NCBI RefSeq assembly: GCF_003855395.1
Contig: NZ_CP034015.1
Coordinates: forward strand, 2,614,001-2,678,000
DNA from: Shewanella livingstonensis
Lineage (GTDB): Bacteria > Pseudomonadota > Gammaproteobacteria > Enterobacterales > Shewanellaceae
Reading direction: 5' to 3'
DNA length: 64,000 nucleotides
A program made the position numbers and the translations under genes. The first letter of the stretch is position 1; every line of letters begins with the position of its first letter. Positions 16,584 through 25,840 of this stretch are shown one piece after another. Below the pieces are notes generated by a model. That model was not told the DNA's origin and ran no database searches. It saw only the letters and a program-made list of their open reading frames with translations.

Positions 16584-18383
16584 ATGCAGTTAAAAACGCG
16601 CTTATCTATTGTTGCCTTAATGTGTGCAGCAAGTTTCCAGGTAGCCTCACAAGAAATGGATGACGTTATGGTGGTCACTGCTGATCGCTTTGACGCTTCC
16701 CCTGAACAACGTCTTGCCGTCGTCAATACCATTGAGCGGACAGAAATAGCACAGATTAATCCTAAATCTGTGGTTGATTTATTAGAACAATTACCCGGTG
16801 TGAGTGTTACCCGTACCGGTGGTGCGGGTCAAACCGCTAGTGTGAGTATTCGTGGTGCTAATTCAGATCATGTCTTGGTGCTTGTAGATGGTGCCCGTAT
16901 TAGTTCAGCAACCCTAGGTAGCGCTAGTTTTAATGGCCTATCACCAGAACAAATAGAACGTATTGAAGTGGTAAAAGGCCCGAGGGCGTCTATATGGGGC
17001 AGCGATGCCATTGGTGGGGTTATCCAAATATTTACTCGTAAATATGCACAAGACGAAGGCTTTGTTGGTGCTGAATTAGGTAGCGATAATTATTCTCGCT
17101 ACAGCGCTGGCGGCGGCATTTCACATGGTGATGGATTAACCAGTGTGACCGTGTCAAAAGAGCAAAGTGATGGTTTTGATGCTAAGCGTGACGCTGAGAC
17201 TGATGATGATGGATATGACAGACTGAGCGTGGGTCTTAATGGATTACAAAATATTACCGATCAATGGTTAATCAGCTGGAATGGTCAATATTCTTCAGGA
17301 AACTCTGAATACGACAGTTCTTGGGGCGGTAATGAAGCTGATTTTGATAATTACTACGTTAACGCAGCAGCGCAATACCAGTCAGATGCCTGGGAATCTA
17401 AGTTGTTAATTGGTCAGAGCCAAGATTCAAATGAAAATTTCCGTAATGGCGTTGAGGGCAAGTCGTTATACGAAACAACGCGTGACCAAGTGAGTTGGAT
17501 AAACCAGTTTACAGTAAACGACATGCTGACGTTTAATGCGGGTGCTGATTACATCTCCGAAGAAGTAGACGGCTATTACGCCCAAAATGAACGTGATATA
17601 ACAGCGGTTTTTGCTCTTGCTCGAGTTGATATTAATCAATGGTTACTTGAAGGCGTAGTTCGTTACGACGATGTCGAAAATATTGACAGTGAAACATCGT
17701 TCAATCTCAGTGCGGGTTATCGATTTGATGATAATTGGCGCATGAGTTTGGGCTATGGAACTGGTTTTAAAGCACCTACTTTTAATGACTTATACTGGCC
17801 CAATTCTGGTAACCCAGATCTTACGTCAGAAACCTCTACCAATGTCGACTTAACACTAAGTTACACAAACGAAGATTATAATGCTTATGTCAGTGTATTT
17901 GATACAGAAGTCGATGATCTTATTAACTGGGTGAACACGGGTGAAAAAGATCAAAATGATTGGGATATTTATCGTCCTGAAAATGTTGATGAAGCCTCAA
18001 TTAAAGGTGCTGAATTTGGTGTTAACTTTACGGTTAATGGCCTACAGCACACACTGAGTTATACCTACCTAGATACTGAAAATAAACTCACTAATGTAGA
18101 GCTAGAAGGCCGAAGTGAACATGAGGCTGACTTTTCTCTCGCCTACCCAATCGCGGATTGGGATTTAAGACTTGATTACCATTATCAAGGCAAGCGTAAA
18201 GATGGCGCCGAATACAACGATGCTTACCATAAAGTGGATGCAAGTATTGGTTACACATTGGCGCAAAACTGGCAGTTTCGGTTAAAGGCAAACAACCTAT
18301 TTGACGAAGATATTATATCAAATGCTGATTACTACGGCCCCGGTGCACAGTGGTATTTAAGTGTGAGTTATAACAAATTCTAA
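16584..18383 (+). CDS. btuB: TonB-dependent vitamin B12 outer-membrane receptor BtuB
   Basis: 599 residues. A signal peptide ends near FQVASQ, and a TonB box MDDVMVVTADRF follows at once, as in E. coli BtuB. Next come a plug domain (VDLLEQLPGVSVTRTGGAGQ, then VLVDGARI and ERIEVVKGPRASIWGSDAIG) and a 22-strand-type barrel ending YLSVSYNKF. It takes up cobalamin and other corrinoids across the outer membrane with TonB-ExbBD energy. AAGGAAAAACC before 16584 supports the start. It lies directly under a cobalamin riboswitch, and a terminator separates it from btuD. Confidence 0.95.
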   Translation: MQLKTRLSIVALMCAASFQVASQEMDDVMVVTADRFDASPEQRLAVVNTIERTEIAQINPKSVVDLLEQLPGVSVTRTGGAGQTASVSIRGANSDHVLVLVDGARISSATLGSASFNGLSPEQIERIEVVKGPRASIWGSDAIGGVIQIFTRKYAQDEGFVGAELGSDNYSRYSAGGGISHGDGLTSVTVSKEQSDGFDAKRDAETDDDGYDRLSVGLNGLQNITDQWLISWNGQYSSGNSEYDSSWGGNEADFDNYYVNAAAQYQSDAWESKLLIGQSQDSNENFRNGVEGKSLYETTRDQVSWINQFTVNDMLTFNAGADYISEEVDGYYAQNERDITAVFALARVDINQWLLEGVVRYDDVENIDSETSFNLSAGYRFDDNWRMSLGYGTGFKAPTFNDLYWPNSGNPDLTSETSTNVDLTLSYTNEDYNAYVSVFDTEVDDLINWVNTGEKDQNDWDIYRPENVDEASIKGAEFGVNFTVNGLQHTLSYTYLDTENKLTNVELEGRSEHEADFSLAYPIADWDLRLDYHYQGKRKDGAEYNDAYHKVDASIGYTLAQNWQFRLKANNLFDEDIISNADYYGPGAQWYLSVSYNKF

Positions 18384-18394
18384 GGTTACCAATT

Positions 18395-18435
18395 GAATGT
18401 GTTAATCCTGATTAAAAGGTTAACACATTCTTTTT
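18395..18435 (+). terminator. Terminator between btuB and btuD
   Basis: GAATGTGTTAA (18395-18405) and TTAACACATTC (18420-18430) form a perfect 11-bp stem followed by five T's. It should make btuB more abundant than the downstream genes through partial read-through, unless btuD has its own promoter in the 34 bases that follow. Confidence 0.88.
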
Positions 18436-18464
18436 CCCCAAAGGTTTGCTAACGCGAGGTTAAG

Positions 18465-19385
18465 ATGAACTGCCAATACGATAGCCATCACCACAGAACT
18501 CAATATTCTCACGTAACAGTGAAAGATGTTTGCTGGTCAACAGATAAAAAGTCGGTGCTTGATAAGGTATCATTTACGGTAAATAAAGGTGAATTCATTG
18601 GTATTCTTGGTCCAAACGGCGTGGGTAAGTCAACCTTATTACGGTGCCTATATCGTTATATAAAAGCGAGTGCGGGTGAGGTTTTTCTCAATGGACACAA
18701 TATTTCTAGCTATTCCCAAGCTGAGTTTGCGCGCCATGTGGCAGTAGTTACACAGCATTGTCCAACAGGATTTACCATGACTGTTCGACAATTTTTAAGA
18801 TCGGGTTTATTAGCCAAAAAGCCCTGGTGGAAAAGCGTTAACCAAGCAGATGAAACAACACAAATTAATGCGCAACTCAACCGAGTCAATTTACTCGACA
18901 AAGCTAACGATAATTTTGATTCATTATCAGGAGGGGAACAACAACGAGTATTAATAGCAAGGGCATTATTGCAACAACCACAGTTACTTATTTTAGATGA
19001 ACCGACTAATCATTTAGACATTCATTACCAAATTGAAACACTTAAATTAGTTAAAAGTTTGGGCATTACTGTAATTGCTTCAATACACGACTTGAACCTT
19101 GCAAGTGCGTATTGCGATAGTTTGTTATTACTTCATCAAGGTAAAGTCTCTGCATTTGGTACGCCCAATGACGTACTCACTCAAGAAAATATAAAACATG
19201 TATATCTTGTAGACGCAGATATTTACTACCACTCAAATAATGTTTACCCCAGTATTCGATTTAAATTTTCACAGCCCAGTAAGTCGTTATATCAATTCGC
19301 ACCTAAGCCAGTCACTGAAACTGAAAACAAAGATGAAAATGTAAATTCATCGGCCAGTGAACTCAAAGGGCAAATATATGCTTAA
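18465..19385 (+). CDS. btuD: Vitamin B12 ABC importer ATPase BtuD
   Basis: 306 residues with Walker A GPNGVGKST at 49-57, signature LSGGEQQRVL, Walker B LLILDEPTNHLD and switch ASIHDLN. This is the FecE/BtuD/HmuV type. The N-terminus contains a short HHH stretch, and the C-terminus has a ~50-residue tail beyond the usual end, of unknown role. A GAGG element precedes 18465. The last 8 bases overlap btuC, so the two are translationally coupled. Confidence 0.9.
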   Translation: MNCQYDSHHHRTQYSHVTVKDVCWSTDKKSVLDKVSFTVNKGEFIGILGPNGVGKSTLLRCLYRYIKASAGEVFLNGHNISSYSQAEFARHVAVVTQHCPTGFTMTVRQFLRSGLLAKKPWWKSVNQADETTQINAQLNRVNLLDKANDNFDSLSGGEQQRVLIARALLQQPQLLILDEPTNHLDIHYQIETLKLVKSLGITVIASIHDLNLASAYCDSLLLLHQGKVSAFGTPNDVLTQENIKHVYLVDADIYYHSNNVYPSIRFKFSQPSKSLYQFAPKPVTETENKDENVNSSASELKGQIYA

Positions 19386-20370
19386 ACCCAGCTGGCTATT
19401 ATTTATCTTAATTCCGATTTTTATTGTGTCGCCCATATTTGCCATCGCCATGGGAAGTGCCGATATTGCCCTTATTGAAGTGTTTAATTCCTTTAGTCGC
19501 TATGTGATGGGCCAAGAATACGGTTCGTTAACTGACCGAATTATCTTAGAACTTCGACTACCTAGAGTTGTGCTGGCAATGCTATGCGGTGCCGGCCTTG
19601 CAGTATCGGGTACCGTGTTACAAAGCGTGACACGTAATCCACTTGCCGATCCTTATTTATTTGGTATTTCATCGGGTTCAACATTGGGTGCTGTTATTGC
19701 ACTTACCATGGGGTTCAGTGGTGCAAGTCTACCTTTATATGCATTTCTTGGGGCATTAATTGCTGTTTTTGTGGTGATGATGATGGCTCGAGATGGTCAA
19801 GTTGAAGGGCTTATTCTTGCTGGTGTTGCCATTTCATTTTTATTGTCTTCATTGTCAAATATGGTGCTGTATTTCAGTGAAGATCAAGCTATTAAGTCGG
19901 TACTTTTTTGGAATATGGGCAGTTTTAGTCGCGCAAATTGGGATAACTTATTATTCCCAAGCATCGTTGTAATTGGTTCTATTTTCATTGTGTATCAATT
20001 TCAGCGGCCCTTACAAGCACTCATGGCCGGTGATGAAAGTGCTCACACTCAAGGCGTTGCCGTGGTGCCATTACGTTTAGGCATGTTACTGCTTACCGCA
20101 ATGATAACCGCATCGTTAGTGGCGAACTGTGGCGGTATTGGTTTTGTTGGGTTGATGGTTCCTCATATCGTCAGAATGCTCATTGGTGCAGCCAGCAGAG
20201 CAACACTCATAGCCACAGGCTTGTTTGGTTCAATATTAATGGTTTGGGTTGATTTGTTGTCCAGGCAAATATTGGACAATCAAGAATTACCCGTTGGCGT
20301 TGTGACATCAATTATCGGCAGCGTGTTTTTTATAGGCATCTTGATGAAGCGAAAAGGAAAAACATTTTGA
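19378..20370 (+). CDS. btuC: Vitamin B12 ABC importer permease BtuC
   Basis: From the ATG at 19378 the product has 330 residues, the usual FecCD-family length with about ten membrane helices. Family marks are LRLPRVVLAMLCGAGLAVSG, NPLADPYLFGISSGS and the coupling region GGIGFVGLMVPHIVRML. An earlier in-frame ATG at 19357 adds only seven residues inside btuD and is less likely. It forms the importer with BtuD (overlapping upstream) and BtuF (20921). Confidence 0.92.
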   Translation: MLKPSWLLFILIPIFIVSPIFAIAMGSADIALIEVFNSFSRYVMGQEYGSLTDRIILELRLPRVVLAMLCGAGLAVSGTVLQSVTRNPLADPYLFGISSGSTLGAVIALTMGFSGASLPLYAFLGALIAVFVVMMMARDGQVEGLILAGVAISFLLSSLSNMVLYFSEDQAIKSVLFWNMGSFSRANWDNLLFPSIVVIGSIFIVYQFQRPLQALMAGDESAHTQGVAVVPLRLGMLLLTAMITASLVANCGGIGFVGLMVPHIVRMLIGAASRATLIATGLFGSILMVWVDLLSRQILDNQELPVGVVTSIIGSVFFIGILMKRKGKTF

Positions 20371-20924
20371 AGCAACTCATTATAGGTGGCGCGAGATCAG
20401 GTAAAAGCACGTTGGCTACAAAAACGGCGCTAACGTGGCAAAACCTTTCAGGTGGAAAAATTACTTTAATCGTTACGGCTCAACCTGATGGTGTCATCGG
20501 CAGTGAAATGTCTAAACGGATTGTGCATCACCAAATGAATAGACCCAGTGACTGGGATGTTATAGAGGCTTGGACAGATTTAGCTGAGGCGATTGACCAT
20601 GCGCAAGCAGATAATACGCTTATATTAGTTGATTGCTTAACACTGTGGTTGGCTAATGAATTAATGAGTAACGAAGGCAAATGGTTAGCGGCTAAAGCAA
20701 GGTTACTTTCGACAGTGGCCAATAGCCATTGTCCCATCATCATGATTGGCAATGAGGTCGGCCAAGGTGTTGTACCTATGGGAGAGTTTAACCGTAAGTT
20801 TGTTGATGAGTTAGGTTGGCTGCATCAGCACCTTGGTGCAGTAGTGGATACCGTTACTGTGTGTATTGCGGGTTTGCCTATGATACTAAAAAGCAAACAA
20901 ATCAATAGCAGCAATAGCTTATGA
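20367..20924 (+). CDS. cobU: Adenosylcobinamide kinase / adenosylcobinamide-phosphate guanylyltransferase CobU, paralogue 1
   Basis: 185 residues from a TTG at 20367 that overlaps the btuC stop, with AAAAGGA nine bases upstream. Walker A is GGARSGKST (7-15). RIVHHQMNRP holds the histidine that is guanylylated in CobU. DCLTLWLANEL and GNEVGQGVVPMGEFNRKF are the standard downstream motifs. It phosphorylates adenosylcobinamide and adds GMP to make AdoCbi-GDP. A second cobU follows after btuF. This copy is the more canonical of the two. Confidence 0.92.
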   Translation: MKQLIIGGARSGKSTLATKTALTWQNLSGGKITLIVTAQPDGVIGSEMSKRIVHHQMNRPSDWDVIEAWTDLAEAIDHAQADNTLILVDCLTLWLANELMSNEGKWLAAKARLLSTVANSHCPIIMIGNEVGQGVVPMGEFNRKFVDELGWLHQHLGAVVDTVTVCIAGLPMILKSKQINSSNSL

Positions 20925-21862
20925 TGCAGATGACTTATAAACATAAATGGCAACTTAATCCCATTTTTATGGTTATATTTCAATTAACTAGCATCATCTT
21001 ATTGCTTACGTTATCAAGCTTAACGTTTGCTGCTGAGACTCATGTTATTGAACTATTGGATTTATCCAATACGCCTACTCACAAAACCGTCAATAGTATT
21101 GTTGCACTATCACCACATTCAGTTGAACTGCTTTATGAGATAGGCGTTGGGAATAAGATAATCGCCACCGTTGACTATGCAGATTTTCCTGAAGAAGCTA
21201 AAAATATTAAACGTATTGGTCATTCAGATTTCATCGATATGGAAGCATTGCTTGTACTTAATCCCGATTTAGTGGTGTTAAGTTTTGAAGATACCAGCCA
21301 ACCTTTAATCGATCAGCTTAACAATTTACATTTACCTTTATTAGATACCAGTGTCAGTAAGCTAGACGATATAGCAGATAAACTTGAAGAATTGGGTGCG
21401 GCTACTGGGCATTTTGAGGTCGGAAAACAAAAAGCCCAGGTATTTAGACACACTCTTAAGCAGTTACGCGAACGATACAGTCATAAAACGCCTGTAAAAG
21501 TCTTTTATCAAATATGGCCAGAACCGCTTACTACTGTGTCAGGTGGTTGGATGAATGATCTATTAACAGATTGTGGCGCTATTAATATTTTTGCTAACGG
21601 TGTTGCTGCATATCCTCAGGTATCGATGGAGCAAGTGCTAGTCAGAATGCCAGAGCTAATTCTTAAACCTCATTATCACGGTAACAGTAATCAAGAAAGT
21701 ATTGATTGGTCCATGTGGAACGAAATCCCGGCGGTTGCAAATCAGCAAATACAATTAATCAAAGGCGATCTTGTGCATAGAACTGGCCCTCGAGTCGTAA
21801 AAGGGATGGCTAAGGTATGTGAATTAGTTGATGCGGCACGAGAACAACGGGCGGCATTATGA
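20921..21862 (+). CDS. btuF: Vitamin B12 periplasmic binding protein BtuF
   Basis: 313 residues with a signal segment (IFQLTSIILLLTLSSLTFAA) and the BtuF fold: VNSIVALSPHSVELLYEIG, MEALLVLNPDLVVL, then VFYQIWPEPLTTVSGGWMND in the C-lobe. It overlaps cobU-1 by four bases and cobU-2 by four bases, so it is embedded in the cob operon. It delivers corrinoids to BtuCD. It is the most likely true BtuF among the three related binding proteins because of its operon with btuDC. Confidence 0.9.
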   Translation: MMQMTYKHKWQLNPIFMVIFQLTSIILLLTLSSLTFAAETHVIELLDLSNTPTHKTVNSIVALSPHSVELLYEIGVGNKIIATVDYADFPEEAKNIKRIGHSDFIDMEALLVLNPDLVVLSFEDTSQPLIDQLNNLHLPLLDTSVSKLDDIADKLEELGAATGHFEVGKQKAQVFRHTLKQLRERYSHKTPVKVFYQIWPEPLTTVSGGWMNDLLTDCGAINIFANGVAAYPQVSMEQVLVRMPELILKPHYHGNSNQESIDWSMWNEIPAVANQQIQLIKGDLVHRTGPRVVKGMAKVCELVDAAREQRAAL

Positions 21863-22431
21863 TCAGTCTATTTATTGGCGGCGCACGCAGTGGTAAATCA
21901 GGTTTAGCCGAAGCGTTTATTACGGCACAAGCTCAAGGCGAACCCATAATATATGTCGCGACCGCAGAAGCTGCACCAAGTATGCAACAACGCATTGCAC
22001 TGCACCAACAAAGACGTCCGAAAGAATGGGCCGTGATTGAAGAGCCTTATGCACTTGTCGATGTTCTACTAGACAATTCAGATGTAAATCAATGGATTAT
22101 TATTGATTGCCTTACTCTTTGGTTGACCAACCATCTTATAGCTGCAAGCGACCTTAAACAGCAAATAGCACGTCTTATTTATGGACTGCAACGCACCAAC
22201 GCTAATATTGTTTTGGTTTCAACAGAAACAGGGTTGGGATTAATTCCTGATGATGAGATGAGTCAACAATTTGTTATCGCAAGTGGTGAGTTACATCAAG
22301 CCGTTGCTACCTGTGCCGACAATGTCATTTTTTGCCAAGCTAATTTAGCCAACGTATTAAAAGGTAGAGATTATTTCGAGTTAACGTCAAACGCAGCACA
22401 AGCGCAATTGACGTTGGAGGCATTATGCTAA
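21859..22431 (+). CDS. cobU: CobU-like adenosylcobinamide kinase/guanylyltransferase, paralogue 2
   Basis: 190 residues with Walker A GGARSGKSG, the histidine segment RIALHQQRRP and DCLTLWLTNHL. The later motif that reads GNEVGQGVVP in paralogue 1 is STETGLGLIPDD here, so the usual N is T, and the FNRKF arginine region is replaced by SQQFVIASG. Nucleotide or corrinoid preference may therefore differ, or one of the two activities may be lost. It is overlapped at both ends by btuF and cobC. Confidence 0.85.
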   Translation: MISLFIGGARSGKSGLAEAFITAQAQGEPIIYVATAEAAPSMQQRIALHQQRRPKEWAVIEEPYALVDVLLDNSDVNQWIIIDCLTLWLTNHLIAASDLKQQIARLIYGLQRTNANIVLVSTETGLGLIPDDEMSQQFVIASGELHQAVATCADNVIFCQANLANVLKGRDYFELTSNAAQAQLTLEALC

Positions 22432-23033
22432 CTAAAATGACTTTACTTAGGCATGGTGAACCGCAAAACGCACATTTATTACTGGGTCGAACAAATCCGC
22501 AGCTAACCGCTAAAGGGTTTGAACAGATGAAAGCAAGATGCAGTAACGCTCAATATAACCGAGTAATTACGTCGCCTTTAATTCGCTGTGCAGATTTTGC
22601 CACTCAATATAGCGCCCAAAACAACACTCCACTGGTGATCGAAAACAGATTACAAGAGTTAGATTTTGGTGAATGGGACGGTGTAGCGTTGGCTGAACTT
22701 TGGCAAATGCCTACAAAAGCGTTTGAAACCTATTGGCACCAGCCCTGGCACCACATCCCGCCGGGAGGAGAGTCAACTAATGCTCTGTTACATCGCGTCA
22801 GTCAATTAATACATGAATTAAGCATACGTTTTACCGGAGAGCATATCCTCATGATTACTCACTCAGGTGTTATACGGGTCATCTTATCTTGGTTACTACA
22901 AGGGCTACAACAGGGAAATGCTCATTTAAGTCGTGTTGAGTTACAACATGGTGCCAGTTTGTCTATAGGGGTGTTTATAGACGATGAAGGTACTCAATGG
23001 CCTCAATTGATAGGCTTAAATAATTCACCTTAA
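22425..23033 (+). CDS. cobC: Alpha-ribazole phosphatase CobC (histidine phosphatase family)
   Basis: 202 residues with the phosphohistidine motif LLRHGEPQ near the N-terminus, ELDFGEWDG in the middle and MITHSGVIR towards the C-terminus. It removes phosphate from alpha-ribazole-5'-phosphate or from cobalamin-5'-phosphate. The start overlaps cobU-2 by seven bases. A second, more distant histidine phosphatase lies at 46777-47325. Confidence 0.88.
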   Translation: MLTKMTLLRHGEPQNAHLLLGRTNPQLTAKGFEQMKARCSNAQYNRVITSPLIRCADFATQYSAQNNTPLVIENRLQELDFGEWDGVALAELWQMPTKAFETYWHQPWHHIPPGGESTNALLHRVSQLIHELSIRFTGEHILMITHSGVIRVILSWLLQGLQQGNAHLSRVELQHGASLSIGVFIDDEGTQWPQLIGLNNSP

Positions 23034-23152
23034 AAAGGTTTAATAAAAAATATTGAAATAAATATCTGTTTACAAATGATTTTATCGATGAAATTAATTG
23101 ATTATTGTTTTATTTAATGATGAGCGTAAAAATAAATTACGGTGGATATGCT

Positions 23153-24349
23153 ATGAAATCAAGTCTTGGTGTTAAAAACAGTAATGGTTCAGCCTCGATA
23201 GAGTATGTTAATGAACAATCAACTTCTTCAGTAACAAGTGATAATAGGAAAGTGATTGTTTTTAATATTCTTAATGCTGCAGCTACACAACTTGAAGAGC
23301 TGCATGGCATATCAGATGCGGGGGCAGGTAAAAATTTAATGCACCTGACACCGACACGCGATAGCGAGTTTATTTCTACCGGAGCACATCAAACACCGCT
23401 CACTACTTTGCCAAATCCAACCCAACTTACACTCCAAGGCTTACTCGCCAACGGAGGGATTAGTCCTGCGGTGTTAACGCGTTCGTTATTAGCTTATTTC
23501 AATAGCTTAGGTTACGTCATTAAGTTTCGTAGTTATAACTTTGGGGTGCTTAAACCTACCGGAAAACCCAGTGATTGGATTAATTGTTGCGTTCATTATG
23601 GTGGTGAAAATGCCGCTGATAGTGATCAAACGCGTATGCATTTACAACGCGAGTTACAGCAGCAAGCTATTTCAGGTCATATTAGTGTCGTAGCTGAATG
23701 CGGAGTCGGTGGCACCACTTTTTCAACCCTGTGGTTAAGGCTACTCACAGGGTTAACAATATCACCTGCAGGTAGTACAAAAGATAGCAATAAGCTTGCT
23801 AAAAAATCAGCAATACTTCGAGATCTAGAATTAGAATATCGTCTTTTACAATCTGATTTTAATCCTGAAACCTTACTGTCTAACCCAAGATTTCACGACG
23901 AAATACAAGCAGCAATTTACACCTTGATGTCTCATTGGCCTGCCAATCTCCGTCTACCAAGATTTGCTGGCGGTATGATGTTTGTTGCCCCTTTAATCGC
24001 GGCTTTACAGCGCAATGATGCTGCCATGACCAATAAAATGCCAATGCAAGGAAACATCGATACCACGCGTTGGGTTTGTGGCGATGGCGTCGACATTGCA
24101 CCTGTGCTCAGGTTATTGCCATCGTCATGGACATTTAGGGTTAACCGAACTCATTTTGCGAAAAGTCGTTTTTCATGTTTACAAGTATTCGAACAAGGCA
24201 TAGTTGTTGAAGGCTGTGGCTTTGGTGGCTTGCTTGTACTTGCAGAAGAACTGGGCATAACCCAAGAAAACATTATAAGTGTTCTTGAAAATGCCTGTGA
24301 GCAGCACATTAAACAATCCACAGCAGCCCAAGATTCTAATGCTGCCTAA
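23153..24349 (+). CDS. cobT: CobT-like nicotinate-nucleotide:DMB phosphoribosyltransferase, archaeal/cyanobacterial type
   Basis: From the ATG at 23153 (GGTGG seven bases upstream) the product has 398 residues; in-frame starts at 23105-23120 are possible. It lacks the KPLGALGRLE-type hallmark of enterobacterial CobT. It does show the layout of the archaeal/cyanobacterial form: a HGISDAGAGKNLMHLTPTRD segment, ISVVAECGVGGTTFSTLWLR, and AGGMMFVAPLIAAL. It would activate the lower-ligand base for CobS, making alpha-ribazole phosphate. A 119-base gap separates it from cobC; cobQ follows closely. Confidence 0.7.
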   Translation: MKSSLGVKNSNGSASIEYVNEQSTSSVTSDNRKVIVFNILNAAATQLEELHGISDAGAGKNLMHLTPTRDSEFISTGAHQTPLTTLPNPTQLTLQGLLANGGISPAVLTRSLLAYFNSLGYVIKFRSYNFGVLKPTGKPSDWINCCVHYGGENAADSDQTRMHLQRELQQQAISGHISVVAECGVGGTTFSTLWLRLLTGLTISPAGSTKDSNKLAKKSAILRDLELEYRLLQSDFNPETLLSNPRFHDEIQAAIYTLMSHWPANLRLPRFAGGMMFVAPLIAALQRNDAAMTNKMPMQGNIDTTRWVCGDGVDIAPVLRLLPSSWTFRVNRTHFAKSRFSCLQVFEQGIVVEGCGFGGLLVLAEELGITQENIISVLENACEQHIKQSTAAQDSNAA

Positions 24350-24364
24350 TTACAGAGTTTTCAT

Positions 24365-25840
24365 ATGAATCGTTATAAATTAATGGTGCAGGGCACCACC
24401 AGTGATGCGGGTAAAAGTGTCATGGTTGCGGGGTTATGTAGAGTATTAGCCCGTAAGCATTTTGATGTGGCACCGTTTAAACCGCAAAATATGGCATTAA
24501 ATAGTGCCGTCACTATTGAAGGCGGAGAAATTGGCCGTGCCCAAGCTGTTCAGGCACAGGCAGCTGGTCTTAAACCCAGTATTCTAATGAATCCGGTATT
24601 GCTTAAACCCAATACTGACACTGGTGCTCAAGTGATTGTTCGGGGCAAAGTATTATCAGATATGGATGCGCGAGAATACCATGCCTACAAACCTAAGCTG
24701 TTGGCTATGGTGGTTGAAACCTTTGACGATCTCGGTAAACAATTTGAACATCGCATTATCGAAGGTGCTGGCAGTCCAGCAGAGATAAATCTACGTGATA
24801 ACGACATTGCCAATATGGGTTTTGCGGAAGCTGTTGATGCAAAAGTGGTCATTATTGCTGACATAGATCGCGGCGGTGTATTTGCCCATTTGTATGGCAC
24901 ATACGCATTATTGTCGCCAACTGAACAGGCTAGGGTATGCGGATTTATTATCAATCGCTTTAGAGGTGATCCAAGTTTATTGGATTCAGGCTTAACCTGG
25001 CTAACAGAAAAAACCGGCGTGCCTGTACTGGGTGTTATACCTTATTTAAAAGGATTATACCTAGAGGCTGAAGACGCTATTAATGTGCAGCAAACTGATG
25101 GTGATGCGCACTTTAAAGTCGTTGTTTTGGGTTTGCCTCGGATCAGTAATCACACTGACTTCGATGCTTTGCGGCTTCATCCAAAAGTCGACCTCACTTT
25201 TGTACGCCCTGGCGATCAATGGCCTAATGCCGATTTAATTATTGTTCCTGGTTCTAAAAGTACCCGTGGCGACTTAGCCGCGTTGCGTACTCAAGGTTGG
25301 GACAAACAGATTGCAAGGCATCTGCGTTTTGGTGGAAAAGTCATTGGCATTTGTGGTGGTTATCAAATGTTGGGCAATAAAATTTCGGATCCCAATGGCG
25401 TAGAAGGTCCTGCCGGGGAGTGTTTAGGTTTAGGTTACCTCAATATAGACACCAGATTACAAGGAACAAAACAACTTAAACAAGTCTGTGGAACCGTAGA
25501 AATTAACGGTAAAAAAGCCACTATATCGGGTTACGAAATCCATGTAGGCGAAAGCCATTCCAACGACTTACAACCTTTTACACTCAATGGCGTAAAAGAT
25601 GGTGCTATATCAAGTTGTGGAAACATACTTGGTGGCTATTTACATGGCATGTTCGATGATCCTGACGCGTGTAATTTATTGCTTCATTGGGCAGGTCTTG
25701 AAACCGCTCATTCTCAAGCATCCGATATGGATCAATTAAGAGAAGCAGGATTAGACAGAGTTGCTGACGCTATAGAGGCACACCTCGATCTTGATACCTT
25801 ATTTGCCGACATTAGAGGATCACTGTCATGGAAAAAGTAA
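24365..25840 (+). CDS. cobQ: Adenosylcobyric acid synthase CobQ/CbiP
   Basis: 491 residues. The N-terminal synthetase domain shows [20 protein letters not shown], the [20 protein letters not shown] segment and [13 protein letters not shown]. The C-terminal glutamine-amidotransferase-like domain has the catalytic-cysteine motif [13 protein letters not shown] and [11 protein letters not shown]. It amidates four side chains (b, d, e, g) of adenosylcobyrinic acid a,c-diamide using glutamine and ATP. The last 13 bases overlap cobB. Confidence 0.95.
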   Translation: MNRYKLMVQGTTSDAGKSVMVAGLCRVLARKHFDVAPFKPQNMALNSAVTIEGGEIGRAQAVQAQAAGLKPSILMNPVLLKPNTDTGAQVIVRGKVLSDMDAREYHAYKPKLLAMVVETFDDLGKQFEHRIIEGAGSPAEINLRDNDIANMGFAEAVDAKVVIIADIDRGGVFAHLYGTYALLSPTEQARVCGFIINRFRGDPSLLDSGLTWLTEKTGVPVLGVIPYLKGLYLEAEDAINVQQTDGDAHFKVVVLGLPRISNHTDFDALRLHPKVDLTFVRPGDQWPNADLIIVPGSKSTRGDLAALRTQGWDKQIARHLRFGGKVIGICGGYQMLGNKISDPNGVEGPAGECLGLGYLNIDTRLQGTKQLKQVCGTVEINGKKATISGYEIHVGESHSNDLQPFTLNGVKDGAISSCGNILGGYLHGMFDDPDACNLLLHWAGLETAHSQASDMDQLREAGLDRVADAIEAHLDLDTLFADIRGSLSWKK

